64,000 nucleotides of DNA from Chelativorans sp. YIM 93263 (GCF_028767125.1 NZ_JAKCWP010000004.1:83998-147997), one strand, 5' to 3'; shown: positions 34,498 to 43,851, counted from the first letter of the stretch. A program made the numbers and translations. The notes: generated by a model from the sequence alone, not told the origin.

Positions 34498-35439
34498 ATG
34501 TCAAGTTCATCCACGGAAGACCGGGCAAAGAGCTCCGGCTTACCTGCTGTCATTTCTATCGCTCCCATCGGCTTGCCCTCGCCGAGGCGGGGCGTCGACC
34601 TGCAGGTGCGGGTATCCGCGCCGATCGCAGGCGACGCGCTGCCCGTCATCATCTTCTCGCACGGCAACGGACAGTCGCTTTACGCCTATGGCCCCCTCGC
34701 TGATTATTGGGCGGCACATGGCTTTGTCGTGATCCAGCCCACGCATCTGGACTCGCGGATGCTCGGCCTTGCACCGGACGATCCTCGCCGCCCCCAGTTC
34801 TGGCGATTCCGCGAGGAAGACCTGGCAACCAATCTCGACGGGCTCGACCGCATAGAGAGCGAAGCACCGCTGATCCGGGGGCGGCTCGATCGCTCGCGCA
34901 TCGCGGTTGCCGGCCATTCGTGGGGCGGGCAGACCGCCAGTACGCTGCTTGGCGCCACCCATCCCGATCCCGATGACGGATCGGTGGTCAACAGGAAGGA
35001 TGCTCGTATCAAGGCGGGCGTGCTGCTGGCGACACCCGGCAATGGCGGTGAGGATCTGAGCGAGTTCGCAGCCCGCTCACTGCCGTTCATGCATCCGGAT
35101 TTTTCCGACATGACCACGCCGACGCTGGTCGTCGTCGGCGACGCGGACAAGGGTGGACTGACCACGCGCGGACCGGACTGGTGGCGCGATGCCTACGATC
35201 TTAGCCCTTCGCCCAAAGCATTGTTCACCGTCTATGGTGGCGAACACGCTCTCGGCGGCATCCCCGGTTACGAGGCGTGTGAGACGACGGACGAACGGCC
35301 CCAGCGGGTCGCCGCAATCCAGCTCCTTTCAACCGCCTTCCTCCGCAGCGCGCTCTACCCCGGCGATCCTACTTTTTCCGAGGCGGTCGCGGCACTGGAA
35401 GCCGATGACGCGCCGGAAGGCAGCGTCGAAACGAAGTGA
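34498..35439 (+). CDS. Alpha/beta hydrolase (dienelactone hydrolase/chlorophyllase-like)
   Basis: The 313-residue protein has the strand-nucleophile region VIIFSHGNGQSLYAYGPLAD and the nucleophile elbow AVAGHSWGGQTAS. The acid is near VVVGDADKGGLTTRG and a histidine lies in VYGGEHALGGIPG. There is no signal peptide. This esterase group acts on small esters or lactones; the substrate is unknown. Divergent from TetR with a two-site operator between them, and followed by an SDR after 64 bases. It is a self-contained inducible module. Confidence 0.87.
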   Translation: MSSSSTEDRAKSSGLPAVISIAPIGLPSPRRGVDLQVRVSAPIAGDALPVIIFSHGNGQSLYAYGPLADYWAAHGFVVIQPTHLDSRMLGLAPDDPRRPQFWRFREEDLATNLDGLDRIESEAPLIRGRLDRSRIAVAGHSWGGQTASTLLGATHPDPDDGSVVNRKDARIKAGVLLATPGNGGEDLSEFAARSLPFMHPDFSDMTTPTLVVVGDADKGGLTTRGPDWWRDAYDLSPSPKALFTVYGGEHALGGIPGYEACETTDERPQRVAAIQLLSTAFLRSALYPGDPTFSEAVAALEADDAPEGSVETK

Positions 35440-35503
35440 GCCGGACGCCCGTGTCCGCTCCGTCCCCTCACAACCGCCACCACCAACCACACTGGAGTTT
35501 TGC

Positions 35504-36253
35504 ATGAACACGATCCTCATCACCGGCAGCTCGTCCGGCTTCGGGCTTGAGACTGCCCGCTATTTCCTCGATCGCGACTGGACCGTCATCGCCACCATGC
35601 GCGCACCTCGCGAGGACCTGCTGCCCGCATCCGAACGTTTGCGCGTCGTTGCGCTCGATGTGACCGACGCCGCCAGCATCGCCCGCGCCGTGGAGGAAGC
35701 AGGTCCGATCGACGCTCTCGTCAACAATGCGGGCGCCGGACTCATGGGCGCGCTGGAAGGCGTGTCGATCGACGCGACGCGCCAACTCTTCGAACTGAAC
35801 ACGTTCGGCACCATGGCGATGACGCAAGCCGTGCTGCCCGGCTTCCGCGCGCAAGAATCGGGCGTGATCGTCAACGTGTCGTCGGCCGTGACGCTCAAGC
35901 CGCTGCCACTGTTGTCGGCCTATACGGCCAGCAAAGCGGCCGTAGAGGCGTTCAGTGAAGACCTCGCGCTGGAGGTGGAACCGTTCGGGGTCCGCGTGCG
36001 CCTGATCGTTCCCGGCCGTGCTCCGGAAACGCCGTTCAGCGCGACCGCTCGTGCCCGCTCGCAGAACGGCATACCCGAAGCCTATGCTGCCTGGGCCAAG
36101 CAGGTGTTCTCCGCGGCACCGCAGCAGCCGGTCGAAGTCACCACCGCAAGCGACGTCGCGGAAGCGGTCTGGCAGGCGGTGACCGATGCCTCTTCGGCCC
36201 TTCGCATCCCCGCCGGCGCGGACGCGGTCACGCTTGCTGCGAAGGCCGCGTAG
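35504..36253 (+). CDS. SDR family oxidoreductase
   Basis: The 249-residue classical short-chain dehydrogenase has TGSSSGFGLETARYFLDR (cofactor loop), NNAGAG, and the catalytic Ser plus YTASKAAVEAF (Tyr and Lys). The C-terminal region is variable, as expected for the substrate pocket. It probably reduces a carbonyl with NADPH or NADH. The ATG at 35504 follows GGAG. It shares the TetR-controlled module with the upstream hydrolase. Confidence 0.9.
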   Translation: MNTILITGSSSGFGLETARYFLDRDWTVIATMRAPREDLLPASERLRVVALDVTDAASIARAVEEAGPIDALVNNAGAGLMGALEGVSIDATRQLFELNTFGTMAMTQAVLPGFRAQESGVIVNVSSAVTLKPLPLLSAYTASKAAVEAFSEDLALEVEPFGVRVRLIVPGRAPETPFSATARARSQNGIPEAYAAWAKQVFSAAPQQPVEVTTASDVAEAVWQAVTDASSALRIPAGADAVTLAAKAA

Positions 36254-36271
36254 CAGCAGGCCTTGCCCACT

Positions 36272-36298
36272 GGCCGGATCGTTCGACGCGATCCGGCC
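36272..36298 (+). terminator. Hairpin terminator after the SDR gene
   Basis: A perfect 10-bp stem (GGCCGGATCG / CGATCCGGCC) with a 7-base loop lies 18 bases after the SDR stop. Only a short TT follows, so efficiency is uncertain. Confidence 0.5.
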
Positions 36299-36892
36299 TT
36301 CACCAGCGGCAAGATCAAACGAGACGGTGACTTCCGAAGCTCCGCAAACGTAATCTTGGGCAGGTGTCTAGGCTTGGATGACAGGAATGGGCGGAAATGC
36401 GACTGACCGCTCTTTGGGAGGCAGGATGTCATAACTGCATTCCCTAGGGCAGCAGTGATAGGGGAAAGTAGCCGACCTTATCGATGAATTTATCATGGTG
36501 TGGGGAGTTCGACAGTCTGGCCCGCCACATCGATCACCACTTTACCGCGAAGTCATTCATCCCGATCCTTCTATCCCTTTCGGCCTGGGGGGAAGCCAAT
36601 ATGGACCTGTTCCAGCAATCTGAGACGGCGGCATCGTAACTCTTCGCCGAGCTGCAAGTCCATGCGGTGACACCGCCCGTTCCCATGAGTTAACGTACAT
36701 TGGGACTGCTGGGGATTGCAGAAACGGCGGTCGGCCTCGGGCCATGTACTCGAAGATATCGCCCCGGCCGAAAAAGGGGGCGGGAGTTCAGCTACCAGCG
36801 CTATCTCGCGATCCTCAGCGAGGGAACCGATCCTTTGCCTGTCGCCACCTGAAATCTTCCGTCGGCCGCCCCAACTCTCATTGAGTCTGTTC
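36299..36892. other. Gene-free stretch before the recombinase
   Basis: I see no supported gene, RNA or repeat in these ~590 bases between the SDR terminator and the 3' end of the serine recombinase. Short frames on both strands lack family resemblance. It may contain an attachment-site remnant, but no duplicated core was found by eye. Confidence 0.4.
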
Positions 36893-38659
36893 CTACGCTG
36901 CTGTGCGAAATAATTCTCCAAGGAGCGCTGTGTCCATCTGGAGCAGCATGGGGTGAAGAGGAGAGGGCGGTCGCAAGTAGAGATGATTGCAGGCCCCCGC
37001 AACCACCGATACCAACAAACCCGTCGCAACAGCGGCGGGTTTTGTCGTTTCGGAAGCCTTTCCAATGGCATGCCGTTCCGTCCACGCCAGGATCTGACCC
37101 AGTTCGCCGTGAAGCGTCGCATCAATCTCGCCACGTCCTGGACCGGGAGTGAGCACGATCTTCTCGATCAGCAGCCGCAAAGCCTCAGCCGCTTCCTGGC
37201 GCTCGGCAGGGCGATTCAGGGCCTGTGTGAGCTTTGTGACCTTCTTCGCATAGATCGCTGACGCCGTCGGCAGCAGGTCTGGTTTGTCGTCCGGCGTATC
37301 CGCCAAGAGTGAGGTCAATTCGGCCTTGCGGGTTTCCAGGCCGGTCATCTTCTCCTTCATCGACGGGTGATACATTCCGTCGGCAATGGCCTCGATGATC
37401 TGGGCGATCTGCTTCTCGACCTTGGCCAGCTCCGCATGCCAGGCATCCCCATTCGAGCGGCGCTCGCGGTTCAGCCGGTTGGTCTCTTCCGCATAGGCGC
37501 GCATCGCCTCGGCGGCGATCTCCGGTGCCATCATGCGGTCCCTGAGACCAGAGAGCACACGGCTCTCCAGTTCATCCTGCCGGATGGTGCGGCTGTTGGA
37601 GCAGGTGCCTTTGCTGATGTGGTTCGAGCAGGCGAAGCGGCCCGCTCCGCGCAGCGAATAGGGACCGCCGCAGCAGCCGCAGAAGACCAGGCCGGACAGA
37701 AGGGACTGAGGTCGGCGCTTGCCGTTGAGCTGGTTCTTCTTGTGGTGCTTGCGCACCGCCTCGGTGACATTCGCGTATTTATCCGCGATCGCGGCCTGCC
37801 GCTCACGCACCGCCTGCCAAAGCGCATCATCGACGATGCGCAACTCAGGCACCTCGCGGGTGAGCCATTCGCTCTCGGGGTTGAGGCGCGACACGCGCTT
37901 TCCGGTCGATGGATCCTTGATGTAGCGTAGCCGGTTCCAGATCAGGCGACCAATATAGAGCTCGTTGTTGATGAGGCCGGTTCCGCGCTTCACATGGCCC
38001 CGGATCGTGGTGTCGCCCCATGGTTTGCCGTTTGGACCGGGAATGCCCTCTTCGTTCAGGGTGCGAGCGATCGTACGCGGACCCACACCAGAGGCAAATT
38101 CCCGGAAGATACGCCGGACGATGTTCGCCTCCGCGTCATCGATCTCGCGATCGCCGCGGATCGGATCGCCGCGTGCGTCGAGCTGTTTGACGACCTTGTA
38201 GCCATAGCAAAGTCCGCCGCCCGATTTGCCCTCCTCGACACGGCCACGAATGCCACGATGGGTCTTTGCAGCGAGTTCCTTGAGGAACAGCGCGTTCATC
38301 GTGCCCTTGAGCCCGACATGCAACTCGCTGATCTCGCCTTCCGAGAGGGTGACGATGGGTATGCCGGCGAACTTCAGATGTTTGTAGAAGGTGGCGACAT
38401 CGGCTTGGTCGCGGCTGACCCGGTCCAGCGCTTCGGCCAGCACCATGTCGAACTTCCCGGCCTGCGCGTCCTGGAGCAGTGACTGGATGCCGGGACGCAG
38501 GATCATGCTGGCCCCGGAGATACCCGCATCCTTGTAGGTCCCGACGATCTTCCACTTCTCCCGCTTCGCCTGTTCCCGGCAAATCCGGAACTGGTCCTCG
38601 ATCGACGCTTCGCGCTGATTGTCGGAGGAGTAGCGGGCATAGAGCGCGACTCTGGTCAT
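36893..38659 (-). CDS. Large serine recombinase
   Basis: The 588-residue protein has an N-terminal resolvase domain (ALYARYSSDNQREASIEDQF with the catalytic Ser at 11 or 12; EALDRVSRDQADVATFYKHL). A recombinase domain follows (GVGPRTIARTLNEEGIPGPN), then a zinc ribbon (FCGCCGGPYSLRG, then FACSNHISKGTC) and a coiled-coil-rich C-terminal region (~400-540). Large serine recombinases integrate or excise phages and islands. The last ~40 residues (VVAGACNHLYLRPPSPLHPM) may be altered by the junction of the element. AGGA precedes the ATG. It follows the Phd antitoxin gene by 48 bases on the same strand. Confidence 0.88.
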   Translation of the reverse strand: MTRVALYARYSSDNQREASIEDQFRICREQAKREKWKIVGTYKDAGISGASMILRPGIQSLLQDAQAGKFDMVLAEALDRVSRDQADVATFYKHLKFAGIPIVTLSEGEISELHVGLKGTMNALFLKELAAKTHRGIRGRVEEGKSGGGLCYGYKVVKQLDARGDPIRGDREIDDAEANIVRRIFREFASGVGPRTIARTLNEEGIPGPNGKPWGDTTIRGHVKRGTGLINNELYIGRLIWNRLRYIKDPSTGKRVSRLNPESEWLTREVPELRIVDDALWQAVRERQAAIADKYANVTEAVRKHHKKNQLNGKRRPQSLLSGLVFCGCCGGPYSLRGAGRFACSNHISKGTCSNSRTIRQDELESRVLSGLRDRMMAPEIAAEAMRAYAEETNRLNRERRSNGDAWHAELAKVEKQIAQIIEAIADGMYHPSMKEKMTGLETRKAELTSLLADTPDDKPDLLPTASAIYAKKVTKLTQALNRPAERQEAAEALRLLIEKIVLTPGPGRGEIDATLHGELGQILAWTERHAIGKASETTKPAAVATGLLVSVVAGACNHLYLRPPSPLHPMLLQMDTALLGELFRTAA

Positions 38660-38707
38660 CGGTTCGTCCTTCCAAGCTCCATGGTCGGTGTTGCGGGTCG
38701 CGACTCG

Positions 38708-38908
38708 CTACTTTTGTTCGGGGAGGGCTGATGTCTCCCCATTTTTCTGATGGCCTTCTGCCGCCGCTCGCAGTTCATCATACTGCGCCGCCGACAGCAG
38801 CACGAACTCCCGTCGACCATGGCGTGTGATCTCCACGGGCTCGCGGTGGGACTCGTTCAGATATTCTCCGAACTTGCGCTGAAATTCGAGTGATGTTGCC
38901 GTCGGCAT
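38708..38908 (-). CDS. Orphan Phd/YefM-type antitoxin
   Basis: The 66-residue protein has the Phd/YefM DNA-binding fold: SLEFQRKFGEYLNESHREPV, then EITRHGRREFVLLSAAQYDE. The C-terminal toxin-binding part is short (AAEGHQKNGETSALPEQK). No toxin gene follows; the serine recombinase begins 48 bases downstream. It may autoregulate through the palindromes at 38941-38961 and could help control the recombinase. Confidence 0.82.
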   Translation of the reverse strand: MPTATSLEFQRKFGEYLNESHREPVEITRHGRREFVLLSAAQYDELRAAAEGHQKNGETSALPEQK

Positions 38909-38940
38909 GGCAGACTCCGAGAAGATACATATCTGCCCAA

Positions 38941-38961
38941 TTATACGTGTTATACGTATAA
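38941..38961 (-). promoter_or_regulatory. Phd operator palindromes
   Basis: A perfect 12-base palindrome TTATACGTATAA (38950-38961) overlaps an inverted pair TTATACG (38941-38947) and CGTATAA (38955-38961). The site is 32 bases upstream of the Phd ATG and AT-rich against a GC-rich background. It fits cooperative binding by a Phd-type dimer at the promoter. Confidence 0.6.
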
Positions 38962-38979
38962 AAGCAAAGGGTATTGACG

Positions 38980-39165
38980 TCAGGAGCGTTGCGCCTTGCG
39001 TTCCGCCGCCAGTTTCCGTTCGAACTGTTCGCGGGCAATCTGGCGACCGATCAGTCAGGCAAGTGAGCGGAGGGCGGTGTCGGTGCGCGTGGAATCACTC
39101 TGGTCCGTTTCCGGTCCAGTCGAGGGCGTGACCTCGGTGTTGTTCCTCTTACGCTTGACTGCCAT
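38980..39165 (-). pseudogene. Small island-associated protein with in-frame stop
   Basis: On the minus strand the frame from ATG 39165 reads MAVKRKRNNTEVTPSTG, then TDTALRSLA, a TGA at 39057-39055, then LIGRQIAREQFERKLAAERK in the same frame to a stop at 38980. The pattern LxRLIGRQIAREQFE is, to my memory, seen in short alphaproteobacterial island proteins. The TGA splits it, so it is probably inactive. Its function is unknown. Confidence 0.55.
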
Positions 39166-39310
39166 TGGCTTCAAAAAACCCGCGCCCGGAAGGGGCTGGG
39201 AAGATGGAAGCCTAAAGCCTCGCAACGGGAAAGATGTCCGGCTCTGCCGTGCGGTGAATAGGAGGCCTTGGCGTAGAAAAGGGAGGGGTCCGGCAGCAGC
39301 AGGAAGGGCG

Positions 39311-39371
39311 CTGGTCGAAGCCACGCGTGTCACTCTACCCCGGTCGCGTTCGAATCCCGCATGCTCCGCCA
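39311..39371 (+). pseudogene. tRNA-Ser-like 3' fragment
   Basis: The T-loop TTCGAAT, five bases CCCGC, seven acceptor bases ATGCTCC, discriminator G and CCA (ending 39371) follow with exactly tRNA spacing. CTGGTCGAAG at 39311-39320 resembles a tRNA-Ser D-loop. The T-stem pairs poorly and no anticodon arm or 5' acceptor strand is present. It is read as a decayed or split tRNA-Ser, perhaps an attachment-site relic. Confidence 0.4.
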
Positions 39372-39585
39372 GCCCCCCGATTGTGCTCTATGCGCGATAT
39401 TCTGCGACATGGCTACGCAGACGCCGCAGATAGCCGCACGGGCCACATATGCGGATATTGAACATGGCGTACGGGAAGCCCCATACTGGCAGGAGTCGAC
39501 CCCGTCGCGGACCTTCGGTGGATTTTCAGTGCTCGTTAAAGCGGACGGACATGCTTGGGTGCCAAGCCAATACGCTCCCTTAACA

Positions 39586-40323
39586 TCAATCCTGTGCGGT
39601 CGGGCGCACCACGATGCTGCCGATTTCGACGTCGTTGGGTTGTTCGATTGCGAAGGCTATCGCCCGTGCGATCGCGTCCGGTGAAATGGCAAGCTCTTCC
39701 TTGCGCTTTTGGATCGCCGCTTTGATGTCCGGATCGGCTATGGTGGCATCCGCGAAGGTCGTGTCGATGAAACCCGGCGATATTTCCGTCACGCGCAGGT
39801 TTGGACCCGATTCCTGCCGCAGTGCTTCGGTGGCTGTCCGCAATGCATTCTTGGTCGCAGCGTAGACGCCCATAGTCGGCACGATTTTGATGCCAGCCGT
39901 CGATACGACGTTGATGACGTGCCCGCTGTCCTGGCGACTAAATGCCGGCAACGCCGCAGCGATGCCGTAAAGCGCGCCCTTCAGGTTCACGTCGATCATG
40001 GCTTCCCAGCCATCGACCTTCAGAGCGTCGAAACGCGAGAGCGGCCCGATGCCCGCATTATTGACTATAACGTCAAGCCGCCCGAAACGCTCGCAGGCAA
40101 GATTGACCAGCGTGTCCAGGTCCGCGCGTCTGGTGACGTCGGTTGCCCGAAAAATGGCTTCGCCGCCCGCCGCTTCGATCTCTCCTGCCACCGCGGCAAT
40201 CTCCGCTTCGCTTCGTGCCCCCAGCACGAGGCGCCCCCCACGTTTGGCAAGATGAATGGCGGTTGCGCGGCCGATGCCGCGCCCGGCTCCGGTGATGGCG
40301 ACGATCTTGTTCTCTATGGTCAC
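39586..40323 (-). CDS. SDR family oxidoreductase
   Basis: The 245-residue classical SDR has AITGAGRGIGRATAIHLAKR, VIVNNAGIGPLSRF, the catalytic Ser in NVVSTAGIKIV, and YAATKNALRTATEAL (Tyr/Lys). It resembles the YdfG/clavaldehyde dehydrogenase-like group. The start is GTG at 40323. It is divergent from a cupin-type AraC regulator that starts at 40425, which probably controls it. Confidence 0.9.
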   Translation of the reverse strand: MTIENKIVAITGAGRGIGRATAIHLAKRGGRLVLGARSEAEIAAVAGEIEAAGGEAIFRATDVTRRADLDTLVNLACERFGRLDVIVNNAGIGPLSRFDALKVDGWEAMIDVNLKGALYGIAAALPAFSRQDSGHVINVVSTAGIKIVPTMGVYAATKNALRTATEALRQESGPNLRVTEISPGFIDTTFADATIADPDIKAAIQKRKEELAISPDAIARAIAFAIEQPNDVEIGSIVVRPTAQD

Positions 40324-40424
40324 GATATGGGTTCCGTCTTCTGAATGAAAAGCCAGACCTATGCGACGTGGTCCGGATGATCTATGCTCAAATGGCCATG
40401 TCTTTGTCGCGATCCGCCGAAATC

Positions 40425-41315
40425 ATGCCCGATCCATTCTCCGAGGTTCTTGCGGCGCTCGGCGCGCGGAGCGTTCGCGGGACCGGCCTCGAAGCAGCGG
40501 GAGACTGGGCGCTCGCCTTCGACGGGCGAACGCGGTTGAAGTTCGTCGCCGTCACACGAGGCCGATGCTGGCTTCTGCTTCCGGATCATTCGCCGGAAGC
40601 ACTTGCGGAAGGCGATGTCGTTCTCATCAGTAACACGCGCTACACGGTGGCGAGTGACCCGGCGGTCGAACCGATCGACGGTATGCCGCTCTACGCTTCG
40701 CCAGGACACGACATGGTACGCCTCGGCGCGGGAGACGAGACGGCCATAATGGGCGGCGGAAGCGGCTTTGCGGATGGTGGCGCCCCGTTCGTTCTGGAGG
40801 CGCTCCCCACGTTCCTGCGTGTCGACCGGACCTCATCCACCGCCGAGGCTGTTGCAAGGACGCTGAAATCCCTGAGGACGGAGGTCAGTAGCGCGGAACT
40901 AGGTGGTTCGCTCGTCGCCGAGCGGTTGGCGGAAATCCTTGTCATCGCGGCGGTCCGCGCTTTCGTGGCCACCAGTCCGATAACCAGTGTCGGCTGGATC
41001 ACCGCGCTGGCGGACCCACGGATCGGCAAGGCCCTCAGACTGTTGCACGGCAATGTCGCGCGCCGCTGGACGGTGCCAATGCTGGCGTCGGAGGTCGGCA
41101 TGTCACGCTCGGCCTTCACGCAGCGCTTCGCCGACCGTGTCGGCCGCCCACCTCTCGACTACCTCACCCGCTGGCGCATGGTTCTGGCGCAGCGAAAGCT
41201 TAACGCGGGCCAGACCGTCGCGGCAGTTGCCACCGCGGTCGGCTACAACTCGCAAAGCGCCTTTTCTCATGCCTTCAAGCGAACCTTTGGCCGTACACCA
41301 CGGTCTGGTGGCTGA
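40425..41315 (+). CDS. AraC family regulator with N-terminal cupin
   Basis: The 296-residue protein has an N-terminal AraC-type cupin (cupin_6) domain (EVLAALGARSVRGTGLEAAG, then CWLLLPDHSPEALAEGD) and two C-terminal helix-turn-helix motifs (WTVPMLASEVGMSRSAFTQR and AVATAVGYNSQSAFSHAFKR). The ATG at 40425 matches the common start (PDPFSEVLAAL); 40368 is an alternative in-frame start. It is divergent from the SDR gene across about 100 bases. Confidence 0.87.
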   Translation: MPDPFSEVLAALGARSVRGTGLEAAGDWALAFDGRTRLKFVAVTRGRCWLLLPDHSPEALAEGDVVLISNTRYTVASDPAVEPIDGMPLYASPGHDMVRLGAGDETAIMGGGSGFADGGAPFVLEALPTFLRVDRTSSTAEAVARTLKSLRTEVSSAELGGSLVAERLAEILVIAAVRAFVATSPITSVGWITALADPRIGKALRLLHGNVARRWTVPMLASEVGMSRSAFTQRFADRVGRPPLDYLTRWRMVLAQRKLNAGQTVAAVATAVGYNSQSAFSHAFKRTFGRTPRSGG

Positions 41316-41982
41316 TGATAGCCTTTCCGACTGTTGTCGGGGCCATGGCTCATCGCCGAGGCCGTCGGGCATCGGTCGTCGGTGAGGAATTCTTTGCCGC
41401 GCTTGAAGAGCGACTGCTTTTCATCGCCCTCTCCCCGTAAGCGGACGAACTGCTTTCCACCCCGAGGCGGCCATTCGGAAAATGGCCAAATCCGCTAATA
41501 AAACTGCGCGAGTTAGCACTGGAAGTCGCATCGTGCGGGTGAGAGGGCTATAGCGTCGATGTCGTGCTCATCATCGGGCACGGCCCTCCGGTGATCGCCG
41601 CTCCACATGCCGGAGCATGCGGGATAGCGATGAGAACTATGTCTACTCCATCACCCTCCATGTTCCTCTAAAATAGGCACACAAGCTATCCAAACGCCAT
41701 GAGCAGCACCCAGGGATCATCTCCGACGTGAAGATCGTTGTACGTAGCTTCGCGCGTGTAACGCGGAGGCGAAAATTCTGTCGAGCCTGATCGACGATCA
41801 GCGAAACGGAGACCGTCACCATCTTTCTCGGGCGGGTTTAGCTCCTTGCTGCTTTGGCGTTTGTTGAGCTGGTGCTCGCCGATACAAGTGCGGCGGGCCA
41901 TGTCAGAGCAAGTCAAGACAATGACAATTGGGGAATCATGATCTTGGACAGAACGCGCGTCTAAATCTTCGTCACCGCCGAC
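41316..41982. other. Gene-free stretch between AraC and SDR genes
   Basis: In these ~670 bases I find no gene, RNA or repeat I can support. Short frames occur on both strands but show no recognisable family or ribosome site. It may be the decayed remains of one or more genes. Confidence 0.4.
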
Positions 41983-42810
41983 TCAGCCATCCGTTGAACG
42001 CGTCAGCACCTCCCAATCCGCAATCTCCTTCGTCATGCGTCCGATTCTGTCGCGCACCAGCTTGAGCGCATCGCTACCAAGCAGCAGTTGCGGGGGCGGA
42101 TCATCGGATTCGACAAGCGTGAGAACAGCCGCCGCTAACTTCGCGGGATCGCCAAGCTGTTTGCCGCTTTTCTCGCGCCGCGCCGCGCGGATCGGATCGA
42201 ACAGCGCATCGTAGTCAGGGATCGACCGTTCGGTTCGGATCATCGAGCGGCCGGCCCAGTCGGTACGAAAGGAGCCGGGGCAAAGCGCGGTCACATGAAC
42301 GCCGAAGGGGGCCATCTCCGCCCGCATGACCTCGGAAATGCCCTGCATCGCGAACTTGCTGCCGCAGTAATATGCGATACCCGGCATGGTGATCATGCCG
42401 CCCATCGAGGTCACATTGACGATGAAGCCGCTGCGCCGTTCACGAAAGCGCGGCAGAAAGGCTTTGGCAACGGCGACCGCGCCGAAGACGTTTACGTCGA
42501 ACTGGCGCCGCATCTCCTTAAGGGACGATTCCTCGAGAATCCCTTCATGGCCGTAACCTGCATTGTTGATCAGTACATCGATCGGACCGTGCTCTTTCTC
42601 GGCTCCTGCTACGATGTCCGGGATGAGATCGAATTCGGTGACGTCGTATAGCACCGCCTTGACTTCGGGCAATCGATCTCGAAGCGAGGTGCGCGCGACC
42701 TCGGTTCGAACCGTTCCGATGACGTCATGGCCGGCCTGCAGGGCCGCCTGCGCAATGGCGAAGCCAAAGCCGGAGTTGGCGCCAGTGATGAAAAAGGTCT
42801 TGGCTGACAC
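41983..42810 (-). CDS. SDR family oxidoreductase
   Basis: The 275-residue SDR has FITGANSGFGFAIAQAALQA, VLINNAGYGHEGILEE, Ser in NVTSMGGMITM and YYCGSKFAMQGISEVM (Tyr, Lys). This arrangement fits the 17-beta-HSD-like SDR group frequent in soil bacteria. The start is GTG at 42810. It is divergent from an AraC regulator with 72 bases between them, which contain ATTCT-C-AGAAT (42848-42858), a possible operator. Confidence 0.9.
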   Translation of the reverse strand: MSAKTFFITGANSGFGFAIAQAALQAGHDVIGTVRTEVARTSLRDRLPEVKAVLYDVTEFDLIPDIVAGAEKEHGPIDVLINNAGYGHEGILEESSLKEMRRQFDVNVFGAVAVAKAFLPRFRERRSGFIVNVTSMGGMITMPGIAYYCGSKFAMQGISEVMRAEMAPFGVHVTALCPGSFRTDWAGRSMIRTERSIPDYDALFDPIRAARREKSGKQLGDPAKLAAAVLTLVESDDPPPQLLLGSDALKLVRDRIGRMTKEIADWEVLTRSTDG

Positions 42811-42882
42811 GGGGCCTCACATGTTGATTGCATCTGAATTGACAGATATTCTCAGAATACTGACCATAACAGTGCAATTAAT

Positions 42883-43809
42883 ATGGATGCCTTGCTTGAT
42901 CCTATGAATCCAAATGCAATGCCGAGCTCTCTCGTGGCTTTGGCGCATCAGCTTGCCCCACGCGCCGGCTACAATGTCACGCGCCTGCCCTCCGTCCGTA
43001 TCCTCCGATCAGAGACGATCCTTGAGGATGTACCGGTGCTCTATCAGCCCGGTGCGGTCTTCGTTCTGCAGGGCTCCAAGCAGGGCTTTCTCAATGCCGG
43101 CATCTATCGCTACGACGAGGATTATTACCTTGCCGTCTCCGTGCCGGTTCCATTCAGGATGGCCTCGCAGGCCAGTCCGGAGAGGCCATTGCTGGCGATC
43201 TATGTCGATTTCGATCTGCGCCTTGCCGCCGAGATCGTGACCGAGCTAGAGATACGCTACCAGGACGTACGAGCGGAGCCGGCAAAGGGCCTCGTTTCAA
43301 GCCTAATGGAACCGGCGATTTCAGACATGCTCCTGCGGATGCTACGTGTGCTCAGCGACCCGATCGAGACGACAATACTCGGTCCGGGCGTCTTGCGGGA
43401 GCTACACTACCGGGTGCTGGTGGGGCCGCAGGGCGGAACCTTGGCAGCCGCCTTGAAGCAGCGCGGCGCGGCCGGCAAGATCGTGCAAAGCCTTGCTCGG
43501 ATTCGTGAAAGCTACTGCACTGGCATAGCAGTCGCTGAGCTCGCCTCCGAGATAGGCATGAGCGTCCCGTCCTATCACGCGCATTTCAGGGCCCTTACCG
43601 GCACTTCGCCGATCCAATATGTCAAAGCCATGCGGTTGCATGAGGCGCGCCTGATGATCGCGAGACGAAAGGGTCCGATTGCCGCAATTGCCGCGAAGGT
43701 GGGCTATGCGAGCGCGGCGCAGTTTAGCCGAGATTTCAGGCGGCACTTCGGCCGCAGCGCAAGCGAAGAGGCCAACTGGATGCGCGAGCATCTTGGCGAG
43801 GTTGTCTGA
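42883..43809 (+). CDS. AraC family regulator (AraC_N type)
   Basis: The 308-residue protein has an AraC_N ligand-binding domain (VPVLYQPGAVFVLQGSKQGF, then YLAVSVPVPF) and a C-terminal double helix-turn-helix (IAVAELASEIGMSVPSYHAH and IAAIAAKVGYASAAQFSRDF). The typical family sequence TGTSPIQYVKAMRLHEARL is present. It is divergent from the SDR gene at 42810, which it probably activates. It is the second SDR/AraC divergent pair within 4 kb. Confidence 0.88.
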   Translation: MDALLDPMNPNAMPSSLVALAHQLAPRAGYNVTRLPSVRILRSETILEDVPVLYQPGAVFVLQGSKQGFLNAGIYRYDEDYYLAVSVPVPFRMASQASPERPLLAIYVDFDLRLAAEIVTELEIRYQDVRAEPAKGLVSSLMEPAISDMLLRMLRVLSDPIETTILGPGVLRELHYRVLVGPQGGTLAAALKQRGAAGKIVQSLARIRESYCTGIAVAELASEIGMSVPSYHAHFRALTGTSPIQYVKAMRLHEARLMIARRKGPIAAIAAKVGYASAAQFSRDFRRHFGRSASEEANWMREHLGEVV

Positions 43810-43851
43810 ATCGAATGGTTCGAGCCAAGACGGCACTGGAAACCTGTAAGG

